Source: JBGTNQ01 sp038212375
GTDB taxonomy: Bacteria; Patescibacteriota; Minisyncoccia; Phycocordibacterales; Zambryskibacteraceae
Direction of reading: 5' to 3'
NCBI GenBank assembly: GCA_038212375.1
Contig: JBBQUO010000007.1
Coordinates: 1 to 27,759, forward strand
Length of the DNA: 27,759 nt
Shown: positions 1 to 7,088 of the stretch, piece after piece
How positions within the stretch are numbered: position 1 is the stretch's first letter
Layout of the letters: each line of letters starts with the position of its first letter
Position numbers and translations under genes: made by a program
The notes under the pieces: generated by a model
The model's input: only the letters and a program-made list of their open reading frames with translations
What the model was told of the DNA's origin: nothing
Databases searched by the model: none

Positions 1-1
1 C

Positions 2-43
2 GGGTTCGCGTTCGCCGTTTCGCAAGTTGGTCCTCAAAACTAA
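2..43 (+). CDS. Possible 3' end of a CDS entering from the left edge
   Basis: An open frame runs from the window edge to a TAA at 41-43 and would end GFAFAVSQVGPQN. The GFxFA pattern resembles the GFRxA tail of formylglycine-sulfatase/C-type-lectin proteins, which are common retroelement targets in CPR bacteria. Only 13 codons are visible and the other frames are not excluded, so this is a weak call. A small hairpin with a TTCG loop (52-63) and a terminator (81-121) follow, as expected downstream of a gene. Confidence 0.2.
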   Translation, partial: GFAFAVSQVGPQN

Positions 44-80
44 GACACTCTGGACTTCGGTCCTTAGAAACTTAGTCCTT

Positions 81-121
81 AGCCCTGTGCGTTTGCCAAA
101 AGCAAACCGCAGGGCTTTTTT
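81..121 (+). terminator. Rho-independent terminator
   Basis: A stem of about 15 bp (AGCCCTG...TTTGC against GCAAA...CAGGGCT) with a short CAAAA loop is followed by a T run at 116-121. It closes whatever transcript enters from the left. Confidence 0.75.
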
Positions 122-233
122 ATATAAATGGCGTTACGCCACGTCCTTCTATTGGGACGACAAGTGCAGTGTGAGCATCAACCGCAACGACGACTGGAGC
201 GACTTATGGTGGTTTTCGGGCATTCGCAAGTAG
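122..233 (+). other. DGR variable/template-repeat-like segment
   Basis: Between two terminators lies a stretch that reads, in the frame ending at the TAG 231-233, as SFYWDDKCSVSINRNDDWSD followed by LWWFSGIRK. The density of Trp/Tyr with Asp/Asn/Ser, and codons of the form NAC or ANC (GAC, AGC, ATC, AAC, TGC), are what adenine mutagenesis of AAC codons in a diversity-generating retroelement produces. The segment has no start codon or SD of its own that fits, so it may be a template repeat, a stranded variable repeat or a remnant. No reverse transcriptase is in the window. The nonamer TTCGCAAGT occurs at 20-28 and again at 223-231, near the end of both pieces. Confidence 0.25.
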
Positions 234-246
234 TGTTTTTGTTTCT

Positions 247-277
247 GCCCCGCATACGAAAGTATGCGGGGCTTTTT
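247..277 (+). terminator. Rho-independent terminator
   Basis: A perfect 11-bp stem (GCCCCGCATAC / GTATGCGGGGC) with a GAAA tetraloop is followed by TTTTTG. It sits just before the M16 peptidase promoter, so a longer in-frame start for that gene at 264 would lie inside the terminator and is unlikely. Confidence 0.9.
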
Positions 278-295
278 GTTGTCAGCAAAAAAATC

Positions 296-304
296 TGATA
301 CACT
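296..304 (+). promoter_or_regulatory. Extended -10 box of the M16 peptidase gene
   Basis: TGaTACACT lies 7 nt before the ATG at 312. There is no SD sequence, so transcription probably starts at or next to the start codon. Confidence 0.5.
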
Positions 305-311
305 CTCCTTC

Positions 312-1580
312 ATGAAAGCACACAAAAAAACTTTGCCAAACGGACTTCGTATTATTACAGTCCCAATGAAAGATACCTCGACAGTTACCGCATATGTACT
401 TGTTGATGCAGGAACCAAATATGAAACCAAGGAGATAAACGGAATCTCACATTTTCTTGAACACGTCTGCTTCAAGGGAACGACAAAGAGACCTACTTCA
501 GCTCATATCAACAATGAACTTGATGGTATGGGCGCACAGTCGAATGCATTTACGTCTCACGAATTTACAGGTTACTACGCAAAAGCGCAATCAAAAAATC
601 TTCCGCAGATTATCGATATTCTTTCTGATATTTATCAAAACTCCACCTTTCCAAAAGACGAAGTGCAAAAAGAGAAGGGAGTGATTCTTGAGGAGATTAA
701 TATGTACGAAGACTTACCCCAACGAAAAGCCGCTACACTTTTTAGTCAGCTTCTCTATGGAGATCAGCCGGCAGGGTGGACTATTCTCGGGAGAAAAGAA
801 GTAATCGAAGGTATTGAGCCAAAAGATTTTGAGAATTATCGCAAAAAGCATTATGTGGCAAGTGCAACTATGATTGTGATTGCAGGAAAGATCGACGAAA
901 AGAGTGCTGTAAACCTTGTACAAAAGGCATTCAAAGATATCTCTGCGAGCAAAAAGCATCCAAAGAAAAAAGTCATAGAAAAGCAATCTGCTCCCGCACT
1001 CCTTATCAATCGCAAAGAAACCGATCAGAGCCATATTGCACTCGGCGTACGAACCTTTCCAGTAGGAGACAAGCGTGGCCCAGCTCTCGCGCTTATGAAT
1101 ACTATCCTTGGAGAAGGAATGAGTAGCCGTCTCTTTCAAAAGCTTCGTGATGAAATGGGTATTTGCTATTACGTTCACTCTGGACTTGACGAAAATACCG
1201 ATCACGGATCACTCGTGGTTACTTCGGGAGTAGATACGAAGCGCCCACTCGATGCGATCGAAGCCATCCTCTCTGAATTTAGAAAGCTTCGCGACACACT
1301 TGTTTCCCCAGAAGAATTGAAAAAAGCAAAAGACTATAGTGTCGGCACGATGTACCTTGGTCTTGAAACGTCAGACTCACTTGCAGGATTTTATGGTATC
1401 GAAGAAATTCTCCGCAAAAAACTCGAAAGTCCTCTTGAAATAGAAAAGAAGATTCGCGCAGTTACAGCAAAAGATATTCAGAAGGTAGCAAAAGATATTT
1501 TCAAAAACGAGAGACTCAACCTTGTCATGGTAGGGAAGGCTCCGGAAGAAAAAGCAGTGAAAAACATTCTCAGGATCTAA
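312..1580 (+). CDS. M16 family zinc metallopeptidase (processing peptidase-like)
   Basis: This 422-aa protein is a predicted zinc peptidase of the M16B type (mitochondrial processing peptidase / PqqL / YmxG group). The inverted zinc motif HxxEH is seen as H47-F-L-E50-H51, and the third ligand fits E127 in EEINMYED, 76 residues on, as in the family. The C-terminal half carries the second, non-catalytic M16 domain with GICYYVHSGLDE, which matches the substrate-binding R/Y region. The length is right for a single-chain bacterial member. I chose ATG 312 because the upstream in-frame start lies inside a terminator and because 312 has a well-placed -10 box. No signal peptide is visible, so the protein is probably cytoplasmic. 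The natural substrate cannot be read from the sequence. Confidence 0.9.
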   Translation: MKAHKKTLPNGLRIITVPMKDTSTVTAYVLVDAGTKYETKEINGISHFLEHVCFKGTTKRPTSAHINNELDGMGAQSNAFTSHEFTGYYAKAQSKNLPQIIDILSDIYQNSTFPKDEVQKEKGVILEEINMYEDLPQRKAATLFSQLLYGDQPAGWTILGRKEVIEGIEPKDFENYRKKHYVASATMIVIAGKIDEKSAVNLVQKAFKDISASKKHPKKKVIEKQSAPALLINRKETDQSHIALGVRTFPVGDKRGPALALMNTILGEGMSSRLFQKLRDEMGICYYVHSGLDENTDHGSLVVTSGVDTKRPLDAIEAILSEFRKLRDTLVSPEELKKAKDYSVGTMYLGLETSDSLAGFYGIEEILRKKLESPLEIEKKIRAVTAKDIQKVAKDIFKNERLNLVMVGKAPEEKAVKNILRI

Positions 1581-1617
1581 CGGTTTAGGATTACTTTCGC
1601 TCTAGAGTTTTGCGGTG

Positions 1618-1623
1618 TATGAT
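1618..1623 (+). promoter_or_regulatory. -10 box (TATGAT) of the AI-2E-type gene
   Basis: TATGAT ends 6 nt before ATG 1630 and no SD is present. This favours 1630 over the GTG at 1615, which lies upstream of the -10 box. Confidence 0.5.
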
Positions 1624-1629
1624 GGTCTC

Positions 1630-2694
1630 ATGCAAAAGCATTTAGGAGCACGGGGAATAAGCATCAGTACAGGAACTCTTATCAGGTTTATCCTGGTTCT
1701 TGTGATGTTCTACTTTTTCTATTTTATTCGAGATATTGTCCTTATCCTTCTTACGGCTATCGTCATTGCCTCCGCAGTAGAGCCAGGGACGAGATGGTTT
1801 ATGAGGCGAAAAATCCCTAGAGTTCCTGCGGTGCTTATTATTTATCTGGGTACCGCGACGGTGTTTGTCGGAGCCATTTATTTTTTCCTCATTCCGCTTG
1901 TTCAGGATTCCGCTACCTTTTTGAGTACACTCCCTTCATACTCAGAAACACTCAGTCAAGCTACGAGTACTCAGTCAGGATTTTTCGGTGGTATTAGTAA
2001 TACTTTTTCAATCCCAGGTCTTATCGATGGGGCGAATGCTGTTTTGCAGAATCTTTCGAGTGGTTTCTTTGGGACAGTCAATGTTGCCTTCGGTGGTATC
2101 ATCTCTTTCTTTCTCATTATCGTCCTGTCATTTTATCTTGCGATGCAAACTGACGGCGTTGGCAAATTCCTTCGCGTTGTTGCACCAATACAGTATGAGG
2201 AATATATCGTTGATCTATGGACACGTTCGAAAGAAAAAATTGGTCTTTGGATGCAAGGACAAATCCTTCTCGCATTTCTTGTGGCAGTCCTTGCCTTCCT
2301 CGGACTCACTCTCATTGGCGTAAGAGAAGCCCTCGTCCTATCATTCCTCGCAGGACTTTTTGAAATTATTCCACTTTTCGGTGCATTCCTCGCAGCTGCT
2401 CCGGCAGTACTTGTCGCTTCGATTGACGGGGGTCTATCAGTTGGGCTCATGGTCGCAGGACTTTTCCTGATTATTCAACAGTTTGAAAGTCAGCTGGTGT
2501 ATCCGCTTGTAGTGAAAAAGGTTGTCGGAGTTCCCCCGATCATTTCTATTCTTGCGCTTGTTATTGGTGCAAAGCTCGCAGGATTCCTTGGAGTTATTCT
2601 TGCAGTGCCGCTTGCGGCTGTACTCATCGAGCTCCTTAGTGACTACGAAAAAGGTAAGGTACGAGAAGTGATAGATGATGCTTCAGTGAGTTAA
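1630..2694 (+). CDS. AI-2E family transporter-like membrane protein
   Basis: A 354-aa polytopic inner-membrane protein of the AI-2E/PerM/YdiK family (PF01594). Hydrophobic helices near the N-terminus (LIRFILVLVMFYFFYFIRDI and the next one) are followed by the family's central amphipathic stretch and a C-terminal set of helices. The segment GLFEIIPLFGAFLAAAPAVL, then QQFESQLVYPLVVKKVVGVP, is the family signature (E-x-I-P-x-x-G and the Q...P..V/G-x-P region). Members include putative autoinducer-2 exporters and Na+/H+ antiporters. The substrate here is unknown, and AI-2 should not be assumed. metG starts 23 nt downstream on the same strand. Confidence 0.85.
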   Translation: MQKHLGARGISISTGTLIRFILVLVMFYFFYFIRDIVLILLTAIVIASAVEPGTRWFMRRKIPRVPAVLIIYLGTATVFVGAIYFFLIPLVQDSATFLSTLPSYSETLSQATSTQSGFFGGISNTFSIPGLIDGANAVLQNLSSGFFGTVNVAFGGIISFFLIIVLSFYLAMQTDGVGKFLRVVAPIQYEEYIVDLWTRSKEKIGLWMQGQILLAFLVAVLAFLGLTLIGVREALVLSFLAGLFEIIPLFGAFLAAAPAVLVASIDGGLSVGLMVAGLFLIIQQFESQLVYPLVVKKVVGVPPIISILALVIGAKLAGFLGVILAVPLAAVLIELLSDYEKGKVREVIDDASVS

Positions 2695-2717
2695 TATCTA
2701 TAGTCCAAAAGTTTTAT

Positions 2718-4157
2718 ATGCCAAAACCATTTTATATAACCACGACTCTTCCGTATGTAAATGCGCAGCCGCATGTTGGTTTTGCGATGGAACTTGTTCG
2801 TGCTGACAGCATTGCGCGGTGGAAGAAATCACAAGGTTTTGAGGTGTTTTTTAATACTGGCACTGATGAGCATGGTCAAAAATTATTCATCTCGGCAAAA
2901 GAAGCGGGGAAAGATGTGAAAGAGTATGTCGATGAATTTGCTGAAAGTTTCAAAAAGCTTCCAAAGGCTCTTGGAGTCACTGAGGATATTCACTTTGTGC
3001 GTACGACGGACAGCTCTCACGTGAAGGCGGCTCAAGAATTTTGGAAGCGCTGTTTTGATAATGGATATATTTACAAAAAAAATTATGAAGTGAAGTATTG
3101 TGTCGGATGTGAACTCGAAAAAACAGATTCAGAGTTAGTAGATGGACGATGTCCGCTTCACTCTAACCGAGAGATCGAGCTCATTTCTGAGGAAAACTAT
3201 TTCTTCAAATTTTCTACATTTGGCGAAAAACTCATCGCATTATATGCAGCGAATCCTCACTTCGTTATTCCAAGTTTTCGATATAACGAGATCAAATCTT
3301 TTGTGGCAAGAGGACTCGAAGACTTCTCCATTTCTAGGCTCAAAAGTAAGATGTCTTGGGGAGTACCTGTGCCAGGAGACTCAGATCATGTTATGTATGT
3401 GTGGTTTGATGCGCTCGTGAGTTATATATCTACCCTTGGTTGGCCAGAGAATGTAGATCAGTTTGTTACATTTTGGCAAGACGGCACTCCAGTGCAGTAT
3501 GCGGGCAAAGACAATCTTCGTCAGCAATCTGCGATGTGGCAAGCGATGCTCATGGCGGCAGAACTCCCGAACTCCCATACCATTGTCATTAATGGATTCG
3601 TAACAGGTTCAGGTGGAGTGAAGATGTCTAAGTCACTCGGAAATGTGATCGATCCGTATGATGTGGTCAGTGAATACAGTACTGACGCACTTCGATATTT
3701 TGTGTTGCGCGAAGTCTCAAGTTTCGAAGATAGCCCGTTTACGATGGATCGGTTTAAAGATGCCTATAACGCAAATCTCGCCAATGGTCTTGGAAACTTG
3801 GTAAGTCGTATTATGAAAATGGCTGAAACTAATCTCCCAAATACCCCAGTATTACCCGAACTTGTGATCCCCGAAGAGATTTCAGAAGCAGTCGAATCGT
3901 TTGAGTTACAAAAAGCAATGGATGCTGTATGGACGCGTATATCGATGCTTGATTCTCGTATTCAAGATACTCAGCCATTTAAACTGGTAAAAACAGACAA
4001 AGAAAAAGGAATCGAAATTATCTCCAGTCTCGTTATTGATCTCCATGCAGTTGCAGGTATCCTCGCATATTTTCTTCCAGACACCTCTGCAAAAATCATC
4101 GAGCTTATAAAAGAAAACAAATCTCCTACTACGCCGCTCTTTGCCCGGAAAGAGTAA
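2718..4157 (+). CDS. metG: Methionyl-tRNA synthetase
   Basis: This class I synthetase (479 aa) charges tRNA-Met. The Rossmann fold opens with LPYVNAQPHVGF, where the HIGH box reads H19-V-G-F22, with Phe in place of the last His. The zinc knuckle in the connective peptide has C128-x2-C131 and C145-P-x-H148. KMSKS is intact at 302-306 (VKMSKSLGN). The VWFDAL and GKDNLRQQS motifs identify the Met branch, although the usual GKD-I-x-RFH form is changed. The helical anticodon-binding domain is present, but the C-terminal EMAPII-type tRNA-binding domain of long MetRS is absent. The gene is followed by tatD, a pairing common in bacteria. A TTG start for tatD that would overlap this stop codon is unlikely. 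Confidence 0.95.
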   Translation: MPKPFYITTTLPYVNAQPHVGFAMELVRADSIARWKKSQGFEVFFNTGTDEHGQKLFISAKEAGKDVKEYVDEFAESFKKLPKALGVTEDIHFVRTTDSSHVKAAQEFWKRCFDNGYIYKKNYEVKYCVGCELEKTDSELVDGRCPLHSNREIELISEENYFFKFSTFGEKLIALYAANPHFVIPSFRYNEIKSFVARGLEDFSISRLKSKMSWGVPVPGDSDHVMYVWFDALVSYISTLGWPENVDQFVTFWQDGTPVQYAGKDNLRQQSAMWQAMLMAAELPNSHTIVINGFVTGSGGVKMSKSLGNVIDPYDVVSEYSTDALRYFVLREVSSFEDSPFTMDRFKDAYNANLANGLGNLVSRIMKMAETNLPNTPVLPELVIPEEISEAVESFELQKAMDAVWTRISMLDSRIQDTQPFKLVKTDKEKGIEIISSLVIDLHAVAGILAYFLPDTSAKIIELIKENKSPTTPLFARKE

Positions 4158-4182
4158 TCGTTATTCCTCATTCGTTATTCGT

Positions 4183-4968
4183 ATGCAACCCGACTACTTC
4201 GATATTCATTCTCATATAAACTTTCCTCAGTATGATGCTGATAGGGAGTTGGTTTTGCAGCGTCTCACTGATACTAATACTTCCACGATAACCGTAGGCA
4301 CGGATCTTGAGTATTCAAAGAGCGCAGTTGCTCTTGCTGAGTGCCACGAGCATGTCTACGCATGCATTGGTGTCCATCCTGTTGATGATGCAACAAAAGA
4401 ATTTGAGCTTTCAGAGTTTGAAAAACTTGTTGCACACCCAAAAGTAGTGGCGATTGGTGAATGTGGACTCGATTATTTTAGAATGGAATGGGACAATACT
4501 GCAGAAAAGAAACGACAGAAAGCGCTGTTTGAACAGCAGATACACTTTGCCGTAGAGCACAAAAAACTTTTAATGATTCATTGTCGTGATGCATACGAAG
4601 ATGCGACCGATATGCTCGAAAGTTTCTCAAAAGAATACGGAGATAAACTTTGGGGCAATGCACACTTTTTTGCGGGAGGACTCGAGATCGGCAAAAGACT
4701 CATCGATATCAATTTTTCACTTTCGTTTACCGGAGTACTTACGTTTACTCACGACTACGATGAGGTGGTAAAGATGGCGCCGCTTTCCATGATTATGTCA
4801 GAGACCGATGCTCCATATGTAACCCCTGTGCCGTACCGAGGTCAGCGCAATGAACCGAGCTATGTGTTTGAAGTCGTAAAAAAAATTGCAGAAATAAAAG
4901 GGAAGGATTTTGAGATAGTGAAGAAGGTTTTGGTAGAGAACGCACTCAAAAGATTTAAGATAGTCTAA
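4183..4968 (+). CDS. tatD: TatD family metal-dependent DNase
   Basis: A TIM-barrel hydrolase of 261 aa with every TatD signature: FDIHSHINF with metal ligands H9 and H11, GECGLDYF with E93, MIHCRDA with H133, a third His in AHFFAGG, and SETDAPYVTP with the metal-binding Asp. It is predicted to be a 3'-5' exonuclease or DNase acting in DNA repair or turnover. ATG 4183 gives a start just before the first barrel strand. A TTG at 4141 would add 14 residues that do not resemble the family. It probably shares a transcript with metG, with a 25-nt gap. Confidence 0.9.
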   Translation: MQPDYFDIHSHINFPQYDADRELVLQRLTDTNTSTITVGTDLEYSKSAVALAECHEHVYACIGVHPVDDATKEFELSEFEKLVAHPKVVAIGECGLDYFRMEWDNTAEKKRQKALFEQQIHFAVEHKKLLMIHCRDAYEDATDMLESFSKEYGDKLWGNAHFFAGGLEIGKRLIDINFSLSFTGVLTFTHDYDEVVKMAPLSMIMSETDAPYVTPVPYRGQRNEPSYVFEVVKKIAEIKGKDFEIVKKVLVENALKRFKIV

Positions 4969-4972
4969 TTTA

Positions 4973-5000
4973 TTGACACAAATATAATACGTGTTATTCT
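4973..5000 (+). promoter_or_regulatory. Promoter of the receiver gene
   Basis: A consensus -35 TTGACA (4973-4978) is followed by a 16-nt spacer and TATTCT (4995-5000), with an upstream TG (4992-4993) that makes an extended -10. The start point would be near 5007, leaving a leader of about 35 nt that contains the SD AGGAG (5031-5035). Confidence 0.7.
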
Positions 5001-5041
5001 GTTTTGTAGAATTTCTTTCCCACCAGCCTCAGGAGTGATGG

Positions 5042-5404
5042 ATGAAGATCGCGTACGCAGAAGATGTGCAGAATTTGAGACAAGTAGTTATTCGTATACT
5101 GAAAGCTGCAGGTCACGAGGTAGATGCTTACCAAGATGGAGCTTCTATCATTCACGCTCTTTCGAGCAAAGGCTACATCTGTGATTTTGTTGTTACTGAC
5201 AACCAAATGCCCAAAAAGACGGGCATGGAAGTGTTGCGTTTTATCCGATCTTCCCCAACCTTCAAACTTCTTCCGGTTATCGTTTTGTCAGCAGATGATG
5301 ACATTCAGAAAGAAGCTGAAAAGTTGGGAGCATTTTTTTTCAGCAAGACATATCATGATTTGCAAGGTTTACCGGAGATAATTTCCGGTATGGCAACAAA
5401 GTAA
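5042..5404 (+). CDS. Stand-alone response-regulator receiver protein
   Basis: A single CheY-like receiver domain (120 aa) with no output domain. The acidic pocket is E7-D8, the phosphoacceptor is D53 in VVTDNQMP, the switch Ser is S83 in VLSAD and the conserved Lys is K102 in FSKTY. It should relay phosphate from a histidine kinase or bind a partner protein. No kinase is encoded in the window, so the partner is unknown. ATG 5042 is chosen over ATG 5038 because SD AGGAG sits 6 nt before 5042 and only 2 nt before 5038. It has its own promoter and terminator, so it is a one-gene transcription unit. Confidence 0.92.
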   Translation: MKIAYAEDVQNLRQVVIRILKAAGHEVDAYQDGASIIHALSSKGYICDFVVTDNQMPKKTGMEVLRFIRSSPTFKLLPVIVLSADDDIQKEAEKLGAFFFSKTYHDLQGLPEIISGMATK

Positions 5405-5409
5405 GGTGA

Positions 5410-5439
5410 GGGCCAGCACAGTATGTGCCGGCCCTTTTT
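5410..5439 (+). terminator. Rho-independent terminator after the receiver gene
   Basis: GGGCC-A-GCACA pairs with TGTGC-C-GGCCC (one mismatch) around a GTA loop, followed by TTTTT. Confidence 0.9.
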
Positions 5440-5530
5440 CGTATACGGAGAGCTCTTGATTCAGCCTTATTTCTATGATATTCTGGCCCTGCCTCGATAA
5501 GAGGATTTTAACAGCTAGGAATGTTCGAAT

Positions 5531-6001
5531 ATGACCGAAACAATGACAGAGAAAGGGGAACGTCGGATCTATGAAGTGGGCTATCTCTTGCTCCCTTCCA
5601 TTCCAGAGGAACATCTCGCAAAGGAAGTTAGTGAAATTAAGAAATTAATTTCTGACGCCGGAGGAGAGTTCATTTCTGAAGAAGATCCAAAACTCCGACC
5701 ACTCGCATACGAGATGGTAAAATTAGTAGGAACCCGAAACGAAAAGTTTCGATCAGCATACTTTGGTTGGGTGAAGTTTGAGACAACCGCCCCAGAAGTT
5801 CTTGTTCTAAAAGAAAAGTTTGATAGCAAAGAATCTATCTTGAGACACCTTCTTGTGAAGACTGTTCGAGAGGACACCTATGTACCTCGAGGTTTGGCTA
5901 CAGACGAAGATGGGGCTCAGAGTGAAGAGGTTAGTAGTGAACGAGTAATGGTTTCTCCTGAAGAAGGAGAGAAAGTAGTTGATCCAATTATTACTGAGTA
6001 A
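5531..6001 (+). CDS. rpsF: Small ribosomal subunit protein bS6
   Basis: The first ~110 residues match bS6, from RRIYEVGYLLLP to the RHLLVKTVREDTYVPRG end of the core. The protein is 156 aa because of an acidic C-terminal tail rich in Glu/Ser/Val, longer than the usual ~95-130 aa. bS6 pairs with bS18 on the platform of the 30S subunit. ATG 5531 has a weak AGGA about 10 nt upstream; ATG 5543 is an alternative. A TATGAT at 5474-5479 may be the operon -10, followed by a leader with a CCTC/GAGG hairpin (5492-5504). It is first gene of the rpsF-ssb-rpsR cluster. Confidence 0.92.
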   Translation: MTETMTEKGERRIYEVGYLLLPSIPEEHLAKEVSEIKKLISDAGGEFISEEDPKLRPLAYEMVKLVGTRNEKFRSAYFGWVKFETTAPEVLVLKEKFDSKESILRHLLVKTVREDTYVPRGLATDEDGAQSEEVSSERVMVSPEEGEKVVDPIITE

Positions 6002-6013
6002 TACACATTAACT

Positions 6014-6472
6014 ATGTATTTCAACCGAGCAATTGTTATAGGAAATCTGACTCGTGATCCAGAAATAAAAGCTCTTCCATCCGGAATCCAAGTGGCTACA
6101 TTTTCTGTCGCTACGAATCGAGTTTGGAAGGACAAGGCAGGTGCTAGGCAAGAATCAAGCGACTATCACAATGTTGTAGTATTCGGCCGACAAGCTGAAA
6201 CAACAGGACAATACCTCAAAAAGGGAAGCTCGGTACTTGTCGAAGGGCGCATGCAAACCCGAAGTTGGGACGGAGCAGATGGCAAAAAAAACTATCGCAC
6301 AGAAATCGTCGCCGATAGGGTACAGTTCGGACCAAGACCAGGACCCGGTGGCACTCAAGGAGGTTCATCACAGCCGCAGTCAGTACCAATGTCTGAAGAC
6401 AAAGCTTCCGGATCAGCTCCAATGGTTGATTACCCCGAAGAAGAGATTAACCCAGACGATATTCCATTCTAA
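6014..6472 (+). CDS. ssb: Single-stranded DNA-binding protein
   Basis: A 152-aa SSB. The N-terminal OB fold (~1-105) starts with NRAIVIGNLTRDPEIKALPS and contains VFGRQAETTGQYLKKGSSVL and VEGRMQTRSWD, all standard SSB signatures. A low-complexity Gly/Pro/Gln/Ser linker follows, ending in the acidic tip NPDDIPF that recruits repair and replication partners. It binds ssDNA, probably as a tetramer. It lies 12 nt after rpsF and 44 nt before rpsR, an arrangement known from many bacteria. Confidence 0.97.
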   Translation: MYFNRAIVIGNLTRDPEIKALPSGIQVATFSVATNRVWKDKAGARQESSDYHNVVVFGRQAETTGQYLKKGSSVLVEGRMQTRSWDGADGKKNYRTEIVADRVQFGPRPGPGGTQGGSSQPQSVPMSEDKASGSAPMVDYPEEEINPDDIPF

Positions 6473-6516
6473 ACAAGTGAAGTTGTGTTTCAGTTTTTAC
6501 TCTTTAATTTAACGTT

Positions 6517-6714
6517 ATGAAGCAGACTATAAATTTACAAAATATTAATCACATTGATTACAAAGATGTTGATCTCTTGAAGAAATTTCTCAACCCGCAT
6601 GCACGTATGCTTGCTCGTAAGCGAACTGGAATATCTGCAAGACATCAGCGTCAGGTTGCAGAAGCTGTGAAAAGAGCACGATTCATCGGACTCCTTCCAT
6701 TCATAGCAAAATAG
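6517..6714 (+). CDS. rpsR: Small ribosomal subunit protein bS18
   Basis: A short bS18 of 65 aa. IDYKDVDLLKKFLNP and KRTGISARHQRQVAEAVKRA carry the family signature, and the RARFIGLLPF segment is the conserved C-terminus. It is the bS6 partner on the 30S platform. The usual Cys-containing N-terminal extension is absent. A terminator follows immediately and no rplI (bL9) gene is found, in line with the known lack of bL9 in CPR bacteria. Confidence 0.95.
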   Translation: MKQTINLQNINHIDYKDVDLLKKFLNPHARMLARKRTGISARHQRQVAEAVKRARFIGLLPFIAK

Positions 6715-6722
6715 TTGTACTC

Positions 6723-6751
6723 AAAAAACTGCCCATCGTGGGCAGTTTTTT
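6723..6751 (+). terminator. Rho-independent terminator of rpsF-ssb-rpsR
   Basis: AAAAAACTGCCC pairs with GGGCAGTTTTTT around a short loop. Confidence 0.92.
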
Positions 6752-6755
6752 GATA

Positions 6756-6761
6756 TACAAT
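6756..6761 (+). promoter_or_regulatory. -10 box (TACAAT) of the 100-aa membrane protein gene
   Basis: TACAAT ends 6 nt before ATG 6768, right behind the rpsR terminator, with no SD. An upstream in-frame ATG at 6738 lies inside the terminator and can be excluded. Confidence 0.55.
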
Positions 6762-6767
6762 ATCTGT

Positions 6768-7070
6768 ATGTATGCTCGTAACGCAATCAAAGGAGGATCC
6801 TTCACGGCAGCTCTTGTGGTGCTAATTTTTTTCCTCAAAATTATTTGTCCACTCGAAACTGGGTGTCTGGTAGATCCTTTCCTTGTCGTGATGTTTTCAC
6901 CACTGTACATCATGAAAATTACAGGAGTAGTCAGTCTAGTTTCTGCAGAGAGGGAACCTTTTGTTATCCTTGCATTCTGGATCCTTATTGGATTTTTCGT
7001 AGGGTATTTAGTAACACCTTTTGTTTCCAAACGCCGACATCAAAATTCTTCCATCGAAGAGACTTTTTGA
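6768..7070 (+). CDS. Small integral membrane protein, unknown function
   Basis: I do not recognise this 100-aa protein. Two or three hydrophobic helices are visible: GSFTAALVVLIFFLKIICPL, a middle segment around VVMFSPLYIMKITGVV, and PFVILAFWILIGFFVGYLV. A short basic tail (SKRRHQ) suggests a cytoplasmic C-terminus. There are two Cys residues, near 27 and 33. It stands alone between the ribosomal protein terminator and the convergent efp gene. The protein call is supported by the well-placed -10 box and by the helices. Confidence 0.65.
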   Translation: MYARNAIKGGSFTAALVVLIFFLKIICPLETGCLVDPFLVVMFSPLYIMKITGVVSLVSAEREPFVILAFWILIGFFVGYLVTPFVSKRRHQNSSIEETF

Positions 7071-7088
7071 TCTGATGCAAAATTTTGT

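Noticed and set aside
264..311. Upstream start for the M16 peptidase
   Set aside because: The start at 264 lies inside the perfect terminator stem and upstream of the -10 box.
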